DNA of 64,000 nucleotides from the NCBI RefSeq assembly GCF_024385505.1, contig NZ_JANFLT010000006.1:186001-250000 (forward strand). The letters are read 5' to 3'. Shown piece by piece: positions 46,873-55,972 of the stretch (position 1 is its first letter; every line of letters begins with the position of its first letter). The notes below the pieces were generated by a model, which had not been told where the DNA came from, searched no databases, and saw only the letters and a list, made by a program, of their open reading frames with translations. Source of the DNA: Arthrobacter zhaoxinii (GTDB lineage Bacteria; Actinomycetota; Actinomycetes; Actinomycetales; Micrococcaceae). A program made the position numbers and the translations under genes.

Positions 46873-49667
46873 GCGTCGGCCCCCGGAACACCGGCACCGG
46901 CAGCAACAGCCCGGCCGTCGGCGCCCACGGCACCGGCGGTGAACTGCGGATGGATCAGGCCCACGCAGCTGAACGGCAGGTCCGGCACCTCCTCCACCGG
47001 AACCCCGCGCTGTTCGGCCAACAGCAGCACATGCGCCACGTCCTCCAGCGCCCCCGGATGCACCAGGACCTTCCACGGCACCCGGCGCAGCAGCACGCGC
47101 GTGGTCTCGCCGACGCCGGGCTTCACCAGGTTCACGTTGAGAATGCCGTATTCCTCGCTGAGGCGCTCCACCGCCTGCCAGCCCACCCAGGTGGGGGTCC
47201 GGTCCGCGGCAGCCAACGCAGCCGCAGCCGCGTCCGCCTCGGGCCGCACGTCGTCGAAGTGGGACTCGATCGCGGTCAGGAAGTCGCGGGACACGTCGGC
47301 GCCGGCGAGATGCGCGTAGAACTTCGCGCCGTGGAAATCATGCGGCGCAATGAGGTCCTTGTTGAACACCGTGCGGGAAACCAGCCCGGAGACGGTCGAG
47401 TTCAGGCAGGCCGACGGAATCAGGTAGTCCTCGCGCGTGCCGAACAGCTCCACGGAATGGCCGGGATCCGCAAGCACCGCCAGCTCCGAGGAGAACCGCA
47501 CCCCGTCGGTCGCTTCGAACCGGTCCAGTGCGGCGGTCAGCTCGCGGGTGATGGCTCCCTTGCCGGTCCAGCCGTCCACAAACAGGATCCGCCCGGGGGA
47601 GTACGTCCGCGCCAGGTAGCGCAGCGCGGTTTCGTCCATCCCGACGCCGCGGACAATGCTCATGGTGTAGTGCGGCAGGTCCAGGCCGTGCATCCGCTGC
47701 GCCCAGCGGCGCATCAGGATCCCGATCGGTGTGCCGGCCCGGGCGAGCGAGACCAGCACCGGCTCGCGGTTCCGGGCGGCCAGCGCCAGTTCCGTCACGG
47801 TGCCGACGGCGGCTGCGACGCGGGGCGCGGAACGGCGCAGCGCTTCCTCGTACAGATCCTGGTACTGGGCCGACGGCAGATATTCCATTGGCAGCGACTC
47901 GGCGTAGTTGGCGCCGCCGGACTGGATGGCCGCCTCCCGTTCAGCGGTCGGGGCTTCCAGCGCCGCATCGCGCAGGTCCTTGAGCAGCCAGGTCACGTCC
48001 TCGGGTGCGTAGGACCCGAAGTCGGGTCCGGTCAGCGGCACGGCGACGGGAACCTCAACGGGTGCGTCCCAGTCCCCGGGGGCGGGCGCATCGGCGGGCA
48101 GCAGCACAACGACGACGGCGCCCGTCACTGCGCGCAGCGCCTCGGTGACGCTGCCCGGGCCGGTGATCGAGGCAGGGTCGGTGCCGGGTTCGGGCAGCAG
48201 GACAATGCTGCCGAAACCGGTCTCCGCGCCGGTTGCGTCCCGGCGTGGTCCCACGTTGTACGCGTGCCGCGGGCCGGGGCCGTCCTCGGTGAGGTCGTGG
48301 CTGGAGAAGTCCACGGCGTTGCGGATGGCGTAGTCCGGCCGGTCAATCGGCACGATGGGGGAGCGGGTGGTGGTCGCGAACCGGACGGCGGCATCCGGCA
48401 GCGCTTCGGCCAGGGCATTGGCAATGGTCAGCGGCACGTGGATGAATTCCTCGCAGCCCAGCACCAGCACCGGATCCGCCTCGGTGGGCAGTGCGGCGGA
48501 GATGCGGGAGGCAATGAGGGCCAGACTCTCGGCGGAGACGGCTCCGGGCAGGGCGTCCGGCAGGGAGCCGAGGTATTCGGAGGAGACGCCGGCCTGGTTG
48601 CCGAACCGGTCGCTGTGCAGGCCGCGTGCAGTGCCGGAGTAGTCCAGCACGGTCACGGTGCCGGGTTCGGGAGCATCGGGTTCGGGGACTGCGGGTGCCG
48701 GTGCAGCGGGCGCGGGTGCGAAGGCGACGGCGGCAGCAGCGCCAGCCCCGGGTACGGCAGGCAGCACGGTCGGCGGTGCGGAAGGCAACGGCTCCGAAAG
48801 CCCGCCGATCAGCTGCTCCGCCCGGGCGAGGATGTCTTCGCCGAGTTCGATGCTGCCGGTGCCCAGCGCGACCACGCGGATGCTGCAGCCCAGTTCTTCG
48901 GCCAGGTCGTCGAAGCGGGACCGGTCGGCGTCGGAACGCAGGTCGATCAGCGAGGCCACCACATAGAGCGGATGCGGTGCGGCGGTGTGCAGTTCGGTGA
49001 TGGTGTTGATGACGGTGGCGCCGGTGCTGAGCTCATCGTCCACCAGCACCACCGGTGCCGGGATGTTCAATGCCGAGGAGTCCACGGGCAGCAGCCGGTG
49101 GGAGGTGGCATGCGAGTGGGCTTCTTCGAACGCGCCGTAGGCTACGGCACCTGCCGGGGCGTGCCGGGTGGAGTGGATGTAGTAGGAGCCCAGCATGTCG
49201 GCGACCAGCCGGCCGAGTCCGGTGGCGGTCTCCGCGTAGCCGATGGTGACCACGTCGGGGTGGGAAATGGGCAGCGCCCAGAGCCGTTCGCGGGCATACT
49301 GCAGCCGGGCGCGCGGTGACCGGGCAGCGGTGTGCCGCCCGCCGTCGTCGTTCCCGGTTTCTGTGCCGTCCTCGAGGACCGCCCCGAGCTCACCGGCGAC
49401 GCTGCGGAGCACGGCCTCATCCACGGTGCTGCCCAGTGCCGCACCGGTGAGTGCGCCGAGCAGCTCCCCGGCGGCCAGGACCAGGGCGGGTTCGGTGGGC
49501 ACATGCTTGGCCAGCACGCGGGACACCAGCAGGTGGGCCCGGCGCGGGTTGCGGCGCAGCGCCAGTCCCACCAGGTCCTCCACCGGCAACAGCGCTGCGG
49601 GATCCGAGGTGATCCGCACTCCCAGGGCCTGGTTTACAAATCCGCCGGTCCAGGGGTGGTGCTTCAA
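46869..49667 (-). CDS. Ter-associated phosphoribosyltransferase / StiP cysteine-protease-domain protein
   Basis: 932 residues from TTG 49667, overlapping the upstream stop (TTGA). The first 300 residues are a phosphoribosyltransferase: VVLVDDELSTGATVINT is the PRPP loop. A middle segment carries TRSP-type sequence. Residues about 590-900 are a StiP domain: SYAPEDVTWLLKDL, SGGANYAESLPMEYLPS, VLVSLARAGTPIGI, HYTMSIVRGVGMDE and VDGWTGKGAI. These domains are usually separate genes in Ter operons; here they are one chain. Presumed to act in the Ter nucleotide-like metabolite pathway. The region 330-350 is alanine/proline-rich. Confidence 0.85.
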   Translation of the reverse strand: MKHHPWTGGFVNQALGVRITSDPAALLPVEDLVGLALRRNPRRAHLLVSRVLAKHVPTEPALVLAAGELLGALTGAALGSTVDEAVLRSVAGELGAVLEDGTETGNDDGGRHTAARSPRARLQYARERLWALPISHPDVVTIGYAETATGLGRLVADMLGSYYIHSTRHAPAGAVAYGAFEEAHSHATSHRLLPVDSSALNIPAPVVLVDDELSTGATVINTITELHTAAPHPLYVVASLIDLRSDADRSRFDDLAEELGCSIRVVALGTGSIELGEDILARAEQLIGGLSEPLPSAPPTVLPAVPGAGAAAAVAFAPAPAAPAPAVPEPDAPEPGTVTVLDYSGTARGLHSDRFGNQAGVSSEYLGSLPDALPGAVSAESLALIASRISAALPTEADPVLVLGCEEFIHVPLTIANALAEALPDAAVRFATTTRSPIVPIDRPDYAIRNAVDFSSHDLTEDGPGPRHAYNVGPRRDATGAETGFGSIVLLPEPGTDPASITGPGSVTEALRAVTGAVVVVLLPADAPAPGDWDAPVEVPVAVPLTGPDFGSYAPEDVTWLLKDLRDAALEAPTAEREAAIQSGGANYAESLPMEYLPSAQYQDLYEEALRRSAPRVAAAVGTVTELALAARNREPVLVSLARAGTPIGILMRRWAQRMHGLDLPHYTMSIVRGVGMDETALRYLARTYSPGRILFVDGWTGKGAITRELTAALDRFEATDGVRFSSELAVLADPGHSVELFGTREDYLIPSACLNSTVSGLVSRTVFNKDLIAPHDFHGAKFYAHLAGADVSRDFLTAIESHFDDVRPEADAAAAALAAADRTPTWVGWQAVERLSEEYGILNVNLVKPGVGETTRVLLRRVPWKVLVHPGALEDVAHVLLLAEQRGVPVEEVPDLPFSCVGLIHPQFTAGAVGADGRAVAAGAGVPGADA

Positions 49668-50854
49668 TTCATGCTCGCTTCCAGAAGATCTACATAGGTG
49701 ATGTCGGGGGCCGCGACGCCGAACGCGGCGGCCCGGACGAGGGTGGAAGCTGCCCACGCCTGATGCGGTTTCATTTCGTTCATCTTGTTGCGGTACGGCG
49801 ACGCCGCGGCGCCGCCCCCGGAGGCTCCGGAGATGTGCAGGGCATCCAGGTACGCCTCGTGGCTGATCACGGACATGGCGTGGACCAGGGGAACGTGCGA
49901 GGGGTGGATGACGGTCTTGCCGAGCAGCCCGTTGGCCTGGTCCAGTTCGATTTCGCGGATCAGGCCGTCCAGGTTGGCGGTCAGCAGCCGCTGTCGCAGG
50001 CCCAGTTCGTCGGCGTCCGCGAAGGGGGAGGAACGCAGCATCGGGCGCAGCAGCCGTTCGCCGGAGCTGTAGTGTTCCCAGACCGGGCCGCTGATGACAA
50101 AGCCGTCCGGCCGGCCGAGCATATTGACGATGTCGCCGATCACCGCGGAGACCACCTTGACGTCATAAATGGTGAGGTCCCGGGAGCGGCGCAGCCCGTA
50201 GGCGCTGGACATGTCCGTGGCGCCGATCCGCACGGCCAGGATGTCCGGCCGGTTCGCTTCCAGCACCTCGAAGATTCCCGTGAGGGTGGTGGTGCGGGTT
50301 TCGGCGTGGATCATCAGGGGGGATTCGAGGATCGGCATGATGCGCAGCGGACGGGCGCCGGGATCGGCAGTCCAGCGGGCCTCGTTCACGGTGTGCAGGG
50401 CGTCGAGGAAACGCTGGGCAGCACCGGTGGTGTTCTCGAACTTCGGAATCACGAACCCGGTGAGGACGTCCAGGGCGGGCCCGCTGCGCTCGGCCAGGCT
50501 CAGGAGCTGCTCGGGGGTGCGGACACGGACGAAGAGCATCAGGTCTTCGGGGCCGCCGGGTTCGCGGACACCGTCCGCGTGCAGCTCGGCGAGGGCTCCC
50601 ACGACGTTGGTTTCGGCCGCCGGGACCTCGGCGTCGGCAATGGAATCCTCCAGGCAGATGACCATGCTGACGGCTCCGCGGGCGGCCTGCTTGCGGATGT
50701 CCTTGACCAGCTCCGGCCGGGTCGCGGGGCTGTAGAGCGTGGCCCCGAGGGCGGTGGCCAGCAGGGCAGCGTCGGAGTCCAGGGTCAGCTGCTGGGGCGG
50801 GAGGTGGAACAGGCGGGCAGTTTCCGGCTCGCTGAGGTAGGAGAAATGGCGCAC
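49664..50854 (-). CDS. CitE-like lyase (HpcH/HpaI aldolase family) of the Ter operon
   Basis: 396 residues from GTG 50854. TIM-barrel family pattern: RGAVSMVICLEDSI (acidic metal ligand), IMPILESP with the glutamate, DILAVRIGATDMSSAYG, and GKTVIHPSHVP. A C-C lyase related to CitE that works on a CoA-independent or unknown substrate in Ter loci. Overlaps the next gene's start; the ten-gene context makes its assignment to the Ter system firm even if the reaction is unknown. Confidence 0.86.
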   Translation of the reverse strand: MRHFSYLSEPETARLFHLPPQQLTLDSDAALLATALGATLYSPATRPELVKDIRKQAARGAVSMVICLEDSIADAEVPAAETNVVGALAELHADGVREPGGPEDLMLFVRVRTPEQLLSLAERSGPALDVLTGFVIPKFENTTGAAQRFLDALHTVNEARWTADPGARPLRIMPILESPLMIHAETRTTTLTGIFEVLEANRPDILAVRIGATDMSSAYGLRRSRDLTIYDVKVVSAVIGDIVNMLGRPDGFVISGPVWEHYSSGERLLRPMLRSSPFADADELGLRQRLLTANLDGLIREIELDQANGLLGKTVIHPSHVPLVHAMSVISHEAYLDALHISGASGGGAAASPYRNKMNEMKPHQAWAASTLVRAAAFGVAAPDITYVDLLEASMN

Positions 50855-50858
50855 GGCT

Positions 50859-51749
50859 TTACCGCCCCTGATAGGGCAGGCGGGTGGTCATGTGAAATCC
50901 GAACGCCTCCCAGATGGTTTGAAACTCCATCCCGTACGGCAGCTCTTCGGCCCGCAGTTCCAGGACGTCGCCGATGCGGATGACGGAGAGCACGTAGAAG
51001 CTGCGCTGGCCTGCCTTTGCCGGGATGGTGACGGACTTGCCGTTGTAGAGGCCCACGCTCATGGGCTGCTTGGGCTTCGGGAAGAACAGGGCGCGGCGCA
51101 GTTTCCGGACGTGGCGCAGCGGGACCAGTGCCAGGTCACCCTCGTAGCCGACCAGGGGGCGGTTGCCCGGAGTGGAGACCAGGACGCCGTCCAGGTTTTC
51201 CGGCTCGAACTCGCCGGAGGAGATGGAACCGGTGCTGTATCCGGGCCCTTCCCACACCGCACGGACGGTTCCGGCGACCACCAGGCTGCCCACCGCCGAT
51301 TCCATCGGGGTCAGGCGCACCACGGGGTGCTGCCGGTCCAGGCTGCGCAGGTCGCCCATGCCCGGCGCCGGAAAGAGGCGGCTGTGCAGGGGAGCGACGC
51401 GCACCGGCTCGGGCGAGCCGGAAGACGACGTCGGCCGCGTGGAAGCACCGGCTCGACTGCTGGCTGCCTCGGCATTGGGGGACAGGCCGAGCGAGAGCGA
51501 CGGGGAGACCGACGGCGCAGCCTCCTGCCGGGGCGGCGGGGACAGCGAGAGGGAGCCCGGTGCCGGGGCCGCCGAAGGCGTCCTTGAAGCAGGCCGAGCA
51601 GCCGGCGTCGTCCGCGGTGCCGACGGTGCCGACGCAGCGCTCGGTGCGGCGGCAGCCGGGGGTGCAGCCGGAGCCGCAGCGCGCGGCTTGACCCGGCGGC
51701 TCAGGAAGGGAAGATCGGTGCGGACGGCCGACGAACGGTTAACAGCCAT
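50859..51749 (-). CDS. Ter-operon protein with Ala/Pro/Ser-rich N-terminus
   Basis: 296 residues. Residues 1-125 are low-complexity A/P/S. The C-terminal 170 residues (PVVRLTPMESAVGSLVVAG to the end) are a beta-rich domain, perhaps a TerD-related or Ter-partner fold; I do not recognise it. It sits 3 bp downstream of a TerD gene and 4 bp upstream of the CitE gene, so it is part of the operon. Confidence 0.65.
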   Translation of the reverse strand: MAVNRSSAVRTDLPFLSRRVKPRAAAPAAPPAAAAPSAASAPSAPRTTPAARPASRTPSAAPAPGSLSLSPPPRQEAAPSVSPSLSLGLSPNAEAASSRAGASTRPTSSSGSPEPVRVAPLHSRLFPAPGMGDLRSLDRQHPVVRLTPMESAVGSLVVAGTVRAVWEGPGYSTGSISSGEFEPENLDGVLVSTPGNRPLVGYEGDLALVPLRHVRKLRRALFFPKPKQPMSVGLYNGKSVTIPAKAGQRSFYVLSVIRIGDVLELRAEELPYGMEFQTIWEAFGFHMTTRLPYQGR

Positions 51750-51752
51750 CGA

Positions 51753-52304
51753 CTAGAGGTCGAATCCGAAGTCGGCAGCCAGCCCGCGCAGGCCGGTGGT
51801 GTACCCCTGGCCCAGGGCGCGGAACTTCCAGTCGGTGCGGTGCCGGTACAGCTCGCCGAACATCATCGCGGTGATGGTGTCCCGGTTCGCCGCGGGCAGG
51901 TCAAAGCGGACCAGCTCTCTGCCGTCGGGCCGGGCCACGCGGACATACGCGCTGCGGACGGCTGCGAAGGTGCCGGGTCCGCGCATTTCCGGATCGGCGT
52001 AGACGGCAAAGACGATCTTCGAGACGGCATCCGGCACCCGGGACAGGTCGACGTCGATCTGCTCGGTGTCGTCGTCGCCCTCGAAGAGGACGGATCCCTC
52101 CGGGCTGGCGATCTGGTTGAAGAACACCAGGTGCGCGTCGGAGAGCACCCGGCCGTCGGAACCGCACAGCAGCGTCAGCGGAACCAGTTCGGATGCGGGG
52201 CCGCGGCTGGGAATCACGTCCCAGCCCAGTCCCACCATGACGGAGGTCAGGCCCGGGTTTTCCGCGGTGAGGGCGGCGTTGGCGCCGGCTACCAGGGTTC
52301 CCAT
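51753..52304 (-). CDS. TerD family protein
   Basis: 183 residues. TerD-type features: VMVGLGWDV, SDAHLVFFNQIASPEGSV, a VDLSRVP strand, FAVYADPEM, and FGELYRHRTDWKFRALGQGYTTGL at the end. The Ca-binding acidic loops are fewer than in the three paralogues at 54150-55960 (FEGDDDTEQIDV remains), so it is a divergent copy. TerD proteins bind calcium and are recruited in stress, tellurite and phage-related responses. Confidence 0.88.
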   Translation of the reverse strand: MGTLVAGANAALTAENPGLTSVMVGLGWDVIPSRGPASELVPLTLLCGSDGRVLSDAHLVFFNQIASPEGSVLFEGDDDTEQIDVDLSRVPDAVSKIVFAVYADPEMRGPGTFAAVRSAYVRVARPDGRELVRFDLPAANRDTITAMMFGELYRHRTDWKFRALGQGYTTGLRGLAADFGFDL

Positions 52305-52822
52305 CAGTTCTCTCCGAAGGTCAGGGATGAGGGGGAGAACTTGTCATCGAGGAACCGTCCGTGCGAGGACAGTTCGGCAATGGCGCCGGTGCGGACCTGG
52401 TTCTCCAGGTCCCGGGCAATGCCTTCCAGGATGGTCAGCTGGTCAACGAGCAATGTGGTCGCCTCTGAAGTCTCGGTCCGCTCTCGGTCGCTGAGGGCCA
52501 CGTAGGCGCGCAGGGGAGTGGGGAGGTAATTGGTAATGATGGCGTTGAGCAGCACGCGCTGCTCGGTGGAGGCTCCGTGGCTGCCCACGTACTCCACCAG
52601 CGGCGCCAGGATGTCGTCGATCTGCCGGACCATGGAGGACACCGAGGTCGGCAGGGCGCCGCCGGCCCTGCGCACCGCGGTGCGCAGGTTTTCCAGGGAC
52701 TTTACGGTCTCCTGGTGCTCGGCGTCGGGGCCCGACGGCGAGGCGGGTGCGGACAGCTCCGGCGCCGGGTCCGGTTCGGGCGAGTTGCCGAAGAGGGACC
52801 CGAAGAACCTGCCTACCGGCAT
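52304..52822 (-). CDS. Ter-operon helical protein
   Basis: 172 residues. A Pro-rich head is followed by helices ENLRTAVRRAG, SVSSMVRQIDDILAPLVEYVG and ITNYLPTPLRAYVAL. The pattern resembles the XpaC/TelA-associated helical proteins found next to TelA, but the identification is tentative. Stop overlaps the TerD start by one base (TGATG-type), 38 bp downstream of telA. Confidence 0.65.
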   Translation of the reverse strand: MPVGRFFGSLFGNSPEPDPAPELSAPASPSGPDAEHQETVKSLENLRTAVRRAGGALPTSVSSMVRQIDDILAPLVEYVGSHGASTEQRVLLNAIITNYLPTPLRAYVALSDRERTETSEATTLLVDQLTILEGIARDLENQVRTGAIAELSSHGRFLDDKFSPSSLTFGEN

Positions 52823-52860
52823 GGCCGGCTCCTTTCCGCCGGAGCTGTCCTGGGCCGCAT

Positions 52861-54054
52861 CTAGCGGGACTCGCTCTGGCGGGAACGCTCGAGGTAGGGC
52901 CGGGCCTGCGTGATGGTGGACTCCAGGGACTTCACGGTCCCTTCCATGTTGCGGGCCGCCTCGGAGCGGAACGTGTCGATCGCGTCCATGGTCTGGTACA
53001 CGTTGTCGAAGGCCTTCTGCAGGGTTTCCACGCTCACGCCGGAGGTGGAGGCCTGCTGGTGGATACGGGCCGTCTGGTCCTTGAGCATTTCGCTGGTGCT
53101 CAGGATCATGTTGTTCGTGGTGGTGTTCACCGCGTCGATCTGGTCCAGCACCATCTTCTGGTTGGCCAGGGCCTGGGCTACGATCACGGCGGTGCGCAGC
53201 GCGGAAATGGTGGTGGTGCGGGCGCGTTCCACACCCTTGATCAGTTCCACGTTGTTCTTGCGGATCAGGTCCATGGCCAGGTAGCCCTGCACGGAGACGG
53301 CCAGCTGGGTGAGGATGTCCTGGCGGCGCTGGCGGATGGGGAAGAGGACGTCCGCCTCCAAGGCGTTCGCCTGCTCAATCTGCCCGGCGTTCTTGAGCTT
53401 GTCCACCTTCTCCACGCAGGCGGCGTCGAGGGACTCTGCGAGCACGGAGTATTCGCTCAGGGTCTGCATGGTCTTCCACAGCTCCACCTTTTCACCGGCG
53501 AGCGAAGCGTTGTCCTTGAGCAGTTCATCCTGGCCGGCCATCAGGGCCTTGATGATCTTGTCCAGCTGCACCTGGGCGGACTCGTACTTCTGGAAGTACT
53601 TGGCCAGCTTGTTGCCGCCCGGGATGATGCCCAGGATCTTGCGGCCGGTGCCGAGGTTCGCCTGGTTCGGGGTCAGGTCCTCAACGGTGCTGCGCAGGTC
53701 GCCCAGGGTGGTGGCGACCTTCTTCTGCGCGTCGTTGCCGGACTTCTTCGCACCGTTCACCGAGGTGGAGGAACGGTCCAGCAGGCGGGACGAATACCCG
53801 GCGGACTGCACCATTTCGGAGCCGGCCAGCTTGTTGATGGAATCCACCTGCGCGGTGAATTCCGGGCTGCGCGCATCCAGCTTGGACACTTCATCCATGA
53901 AGGACTTGGCCTGCGCGGCGATTTCAACGCGGCGTTCCTCCGGCACCGGAACCATGCCCGGAGCGCTCTCGGGAGCGACCGGAGCGGGCGGTTCCGGAGC
54001 GTTCAGCACCAGGGCGGCTTCGGTGGCGTCCGGGGGAGTCAGCGGTGTGGTCAT
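52861..54054 (-). CDS. telA: Toxic anion resistance protein TelA
   Basis: 397 residues from ATG 54054 (longer readings lack the family N-terminus). TelA family: long helical protein with FMDEVSKLDARSPEF, NLGTGRKILGIIPGGNKLAKYFQKYESAQ, LWKTMQTLSEY, QAVNTTTNNMI-type block (AVNTTTNNMILSTSEML). Associated with tellurite and other anion resistance in Ter operons; thought to be a cytoplasmic, membrane-proximal helical assembly. Full length. Confidence 0.94.
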   Translation of the reverse strand: MTTPLTPPDATEAALVLNAPEPPAPVAPESAPGMVPVPEERRVEIAAQAKSFMDEVSKLDARSPEFTAQVDSINKLAGSEMVQSAGYSSRLLDRSSTSVNGAKKSGNDAQKKVATTLGDLRSTVEDLTPNQANLGTGRKILGIIPGGNKLAKYFQKYESAQVQLDKIIKALMAGQDELLKDNASLAGEKVELWKTMQTLSEYSVLAESLDAACVEKVDKLKNAGQIEQANALEADVLFPIRQRRQDILTQLAVSVQGYLAMDLIRKNNVELIKGVERARTTTISALRTAVIVAQALANQKMVLDQIDAVNTTTNNMILSTSEMLKDQTARIHQQASTSGVSVETLQKAFDNVYQTMDAIDTFRSEAARNMEGTVKSLESTITQARPYLERSRQSESR

Positions 54055-54091
54055 GGTCCAGCCTTTTCTTGGTTGAGCTGCGTATACGGAG

Positions 54092-54126
54092 GCGGGGAGT
54101 GTCCCGGACTGCGGAACACTCCCCGC
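54092..54126 (-). terminator. Intercistronic hairpin between terD and telA
   Basis: GCGGGGAGTGT (54092-54102) and ACACTCCCCGC (54116-54126) form a perfect 11-bp stem around 13 nt in the 95-bp gap between terD (stop at 54150) and telA (start 54054). No T-tract; more likely an mRNA-stability or partial-termination element that lowers telA and downstream expression. Confidence 0.5.
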
Positions 54127-54149
54127 AGGGTGTAGCTGAAAGGGCGAGT

Positions 54150-54731
54150 CTAGCCCAGCTGAACACCGAAATCGGTTGCGATGCCGGCCAGCCCGGTGGC
54201 GTAGCCCTGGCCCACAGCCTTGAACTTCCATTCGCCGTTATTGCGGTACACCTCGGCGAAGATCATGGAGGTCTCCGGAGCGGCGTCCTCGCTCAGATCG
54301 AAGCGGACAATTTCGCTGTCATTGTCCTGGTTGATCACGCGGCAGTATGCCCCGCGGACCTGGCCGAAGTTCTGGTTCCGGACATCGGCCTGGTCGATGG
54401 AGACGACGATGACCACGCGGTCGACGTCGTCGGCCATCTGCGTCAGGTCGATCAGGATCTGCTCGTCGTCGCCTTCACCGGCGCCAGAACGGTTGTCGCC
54501 CAGATGAGTGACGGATCCGTCCTTGGCGGCGGGCTGGTTGTAGAAGATGAAGTCGTCGGAGGACCGCACCTTGCCGTTGGGTGCGATGATCAGCGCGGAG
54601 GCGTCGAGGTCGAAGGGCTCGCCCGTGGTGGTGCGCGGGTCCCAGCCCAGGCCGACGACGGCCTTCTGCAGTCCGGGATCGGTCTTGGTGAGGGAAAGGT
54701 TGTTGCCCTTGGTGAGGGTCAGTCCTGCCAT
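54150..54731 (-). CDS. terD: TerD family protein
   Basis: 193 residues, ATG 54731 with AAGGAG 9 nt upstream; the longer reading to 54794 has no ribosome site. Canonical TerD: LTLTKGNNLSLTK, VGLGWDPR, FDLDASAL, DDFIFYNQ, GAGEGDDEQILIDL (acidic Ca-binding loop), IVVSIDQADVRNQNFGQV, IFAEVYRNNGEWKFKAVGQGY. Nearly identical in plan to the upstream terD, i.e. a tandem duplication. Confidence 0.94.
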   Translation of the reverse strand: MAGLTLTKGNNLSLTKTDPGLQKAVVGLGWDPRTTTGEPFDLDASALIIAPNGKVRSSDDFIFYNQPAAKDGSVTHLGDNRSGAGEGDDEQILIDLTQMADDVDRVVIVVSIDQADVRNQNFGQVRGAYCRVINQDNDSEIVRFDLSEDAAPETSMIFAEVYRNNGEWKFKAVGQGYATGLAGIATDFGVQLG

Positions 54732-54762
54732 GGTGTTCAGCTCCTTGTAGACGAAGTGGAGA

Positions 54763-55344
54763 TTAGTCGAGGGTGATGCCGAAGTCGGTGGCAACCCCGT
54801 ACAGCCCGGACGCGTAGCCCTGGCCGATGGCGCGGAACTTCCACTCTCCGCGGTGGCGGTAGATCTCAGCGAAGATCATGCAGGTTTCCGCTGCGGCGTC
54901 CTCACTGAGGTCGTAGCGGACCACCTCGGCATCGGTGTCCTGGTTGACCACCCGGCAGTACGCATCGCGGACCTGCCCGAAGTTCTGGTGCCGGGCGTCC
55001 GCCTGGTCGATGGACACCACAATGACCACGCGGTCGACGTCGTCGGTCAGGATGCTGAGGTCAATCAGGATCTGCTCGTCGTCGCCGTCGCCCTGGCCGG
55101 TGCGGTTATCGCCCTGGTGGACCACCGAGCCGTCCTTCGCGGACAGCTGGTTGTAGAAAATGAAGTCGTCCTGGGAGCGCACCTTGCCGTCGGCTCCGAG
55201 CAGCAGTGCGGAGGCGTCCAGATCGAACGGATCTCCGCTGGTGGTGCGAGGGTCCCAGCCCAGGCCGATCAGGGCCCGTTCCAGGCCGGGGTCTGCCTTG
55301 GACAGGGAAAGGTTGCTTCCTTTGGAAAGTGTGAGGCCGGACAA
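54763..55344 (-). CDS. terD: TerD family protein
   Basis: 193 residues from TTG 55344, which has AAGGAG 8 nt upstream. All TerD motifs as in the downstream copy: LTLSKGSNLSLSK, LGLGWDPRT-type block, GQGDGDDEQILIDL, VSIDQADARHQNFGQV, IYRHRGEWKFRAIGQGY. Calcium-binding stress protein; the tandem arrangement suggests heteromeric assemblies. Confidence 0.94.
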   Translation of the reverse strand: MSGLTLSKGSNLSLSKADPGLERALIGLGWDPRTTSGDPFDLDASALLLGADGKVRSQDDFIFYNQLSAKDGSVVHQGDNRTGQGDGDDEQILIDLSILTDDVDRVVIVVSIDQADARHQNFGQVRDAYCRVVNQDTDAEVVRYDLSEDAAAETCMIFAEIYRHRGEWKFRAIGQGYASGLYGVATDFGITLD

Positions 55345-55372
55345 GGTGCTCTCCTTACGGACGGGCGGGTGG

Positions 55373-55960
55373 TTAGAGCGAGCGGGCTGCCGTGGGGATC
55401 AGGTCCATGACGGTGCGCCCCTGGGCGCGTTCGCCGATGGCCTTGAAGCTCCAGCCGGAGCCTTCGCGGCCCACCTTGGCCATAACCATGGCGGTGTGGG
55501 TGCCGGCGTCGGTCAGCTGGTAGCGGGCAATCTCGGGGCTGCCGGGCGTGGAATCGTCGATCAGGCGGCAGAACGCATTCTGCACCTGGTCGAAGGTCTG
55601 CCGGCTGTAGCTGGAGATTACGAACACGATGTTCTGCACGGCGGGAGAGACGGCCGAGAGATCCACCAGGATGACCTCGTCATCGCCTTCGCCGGCACCG
55701 GTGAGGTTGTCACCGGTGTGCTTCGCGGAGCCGTCCTTGCTGGCGAGCTGGCCGTACCAGACCTGGTCAACAGCGTTGCCATTGGCGTCGAAGAAAATAG
55801 CCGAGGCATCCAGATCCACTTCGGCGGTCTTCTTACCGAACAGGCCGCGCTTGGCCGGCGCAGCGGAATCCCAGCCCAGTCCCAGGCGCGTCTTGCTCAG
55901 GGCGCCGCCGTCCTTCTTCGTCAGTGAAAGCGACTGACCTTTCTGCAGGCTCAAGCCCAT
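55373..55960 (-). CDS. TerD family protein, divergent (TerD/TerE type)
   Basis: 195 residues. MGLSLQKGQSLSLTK, LGLGWDSAAPAKRG with an insert GLFGKKTAEVDLDASA, GAGEGDDEVILVDLS, and FDQVQNAFCRLID. The KRGLFGKK insert and the weaker C-terminal block distinguish it from the two following paralogues. First TerD of the operon, 12 bp downstream of the DUF475 gene. Confidence 0.92.
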   Translation of the reverse strand: MGLSLQKGQSLSLTKKDGGALSKTRLGLGWDSAAPAKRGLFGKKTAEVDLDASAIFFDANGNAVDQVWYGQLASKDGSAKHTGDNLTGAGEGDDEVILVDLSAVSPAVQNIVFVISSYSRQTFDQVQNAFCRLIDDSTPGSPEIARYQLTDAGTHTAMVMAKVGREGSGWSFKAIGERAQGRTVMDLIPTAARSL

Positions 55961-55972
55961 GATTCTCCCTCG

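Noticed and set aside
46950-49319. 789-residue rightward ORF
   Set aside because: Antisense to the PRTase-StiP gene, which has clear motifs; shadow of the high-GC third codon position.
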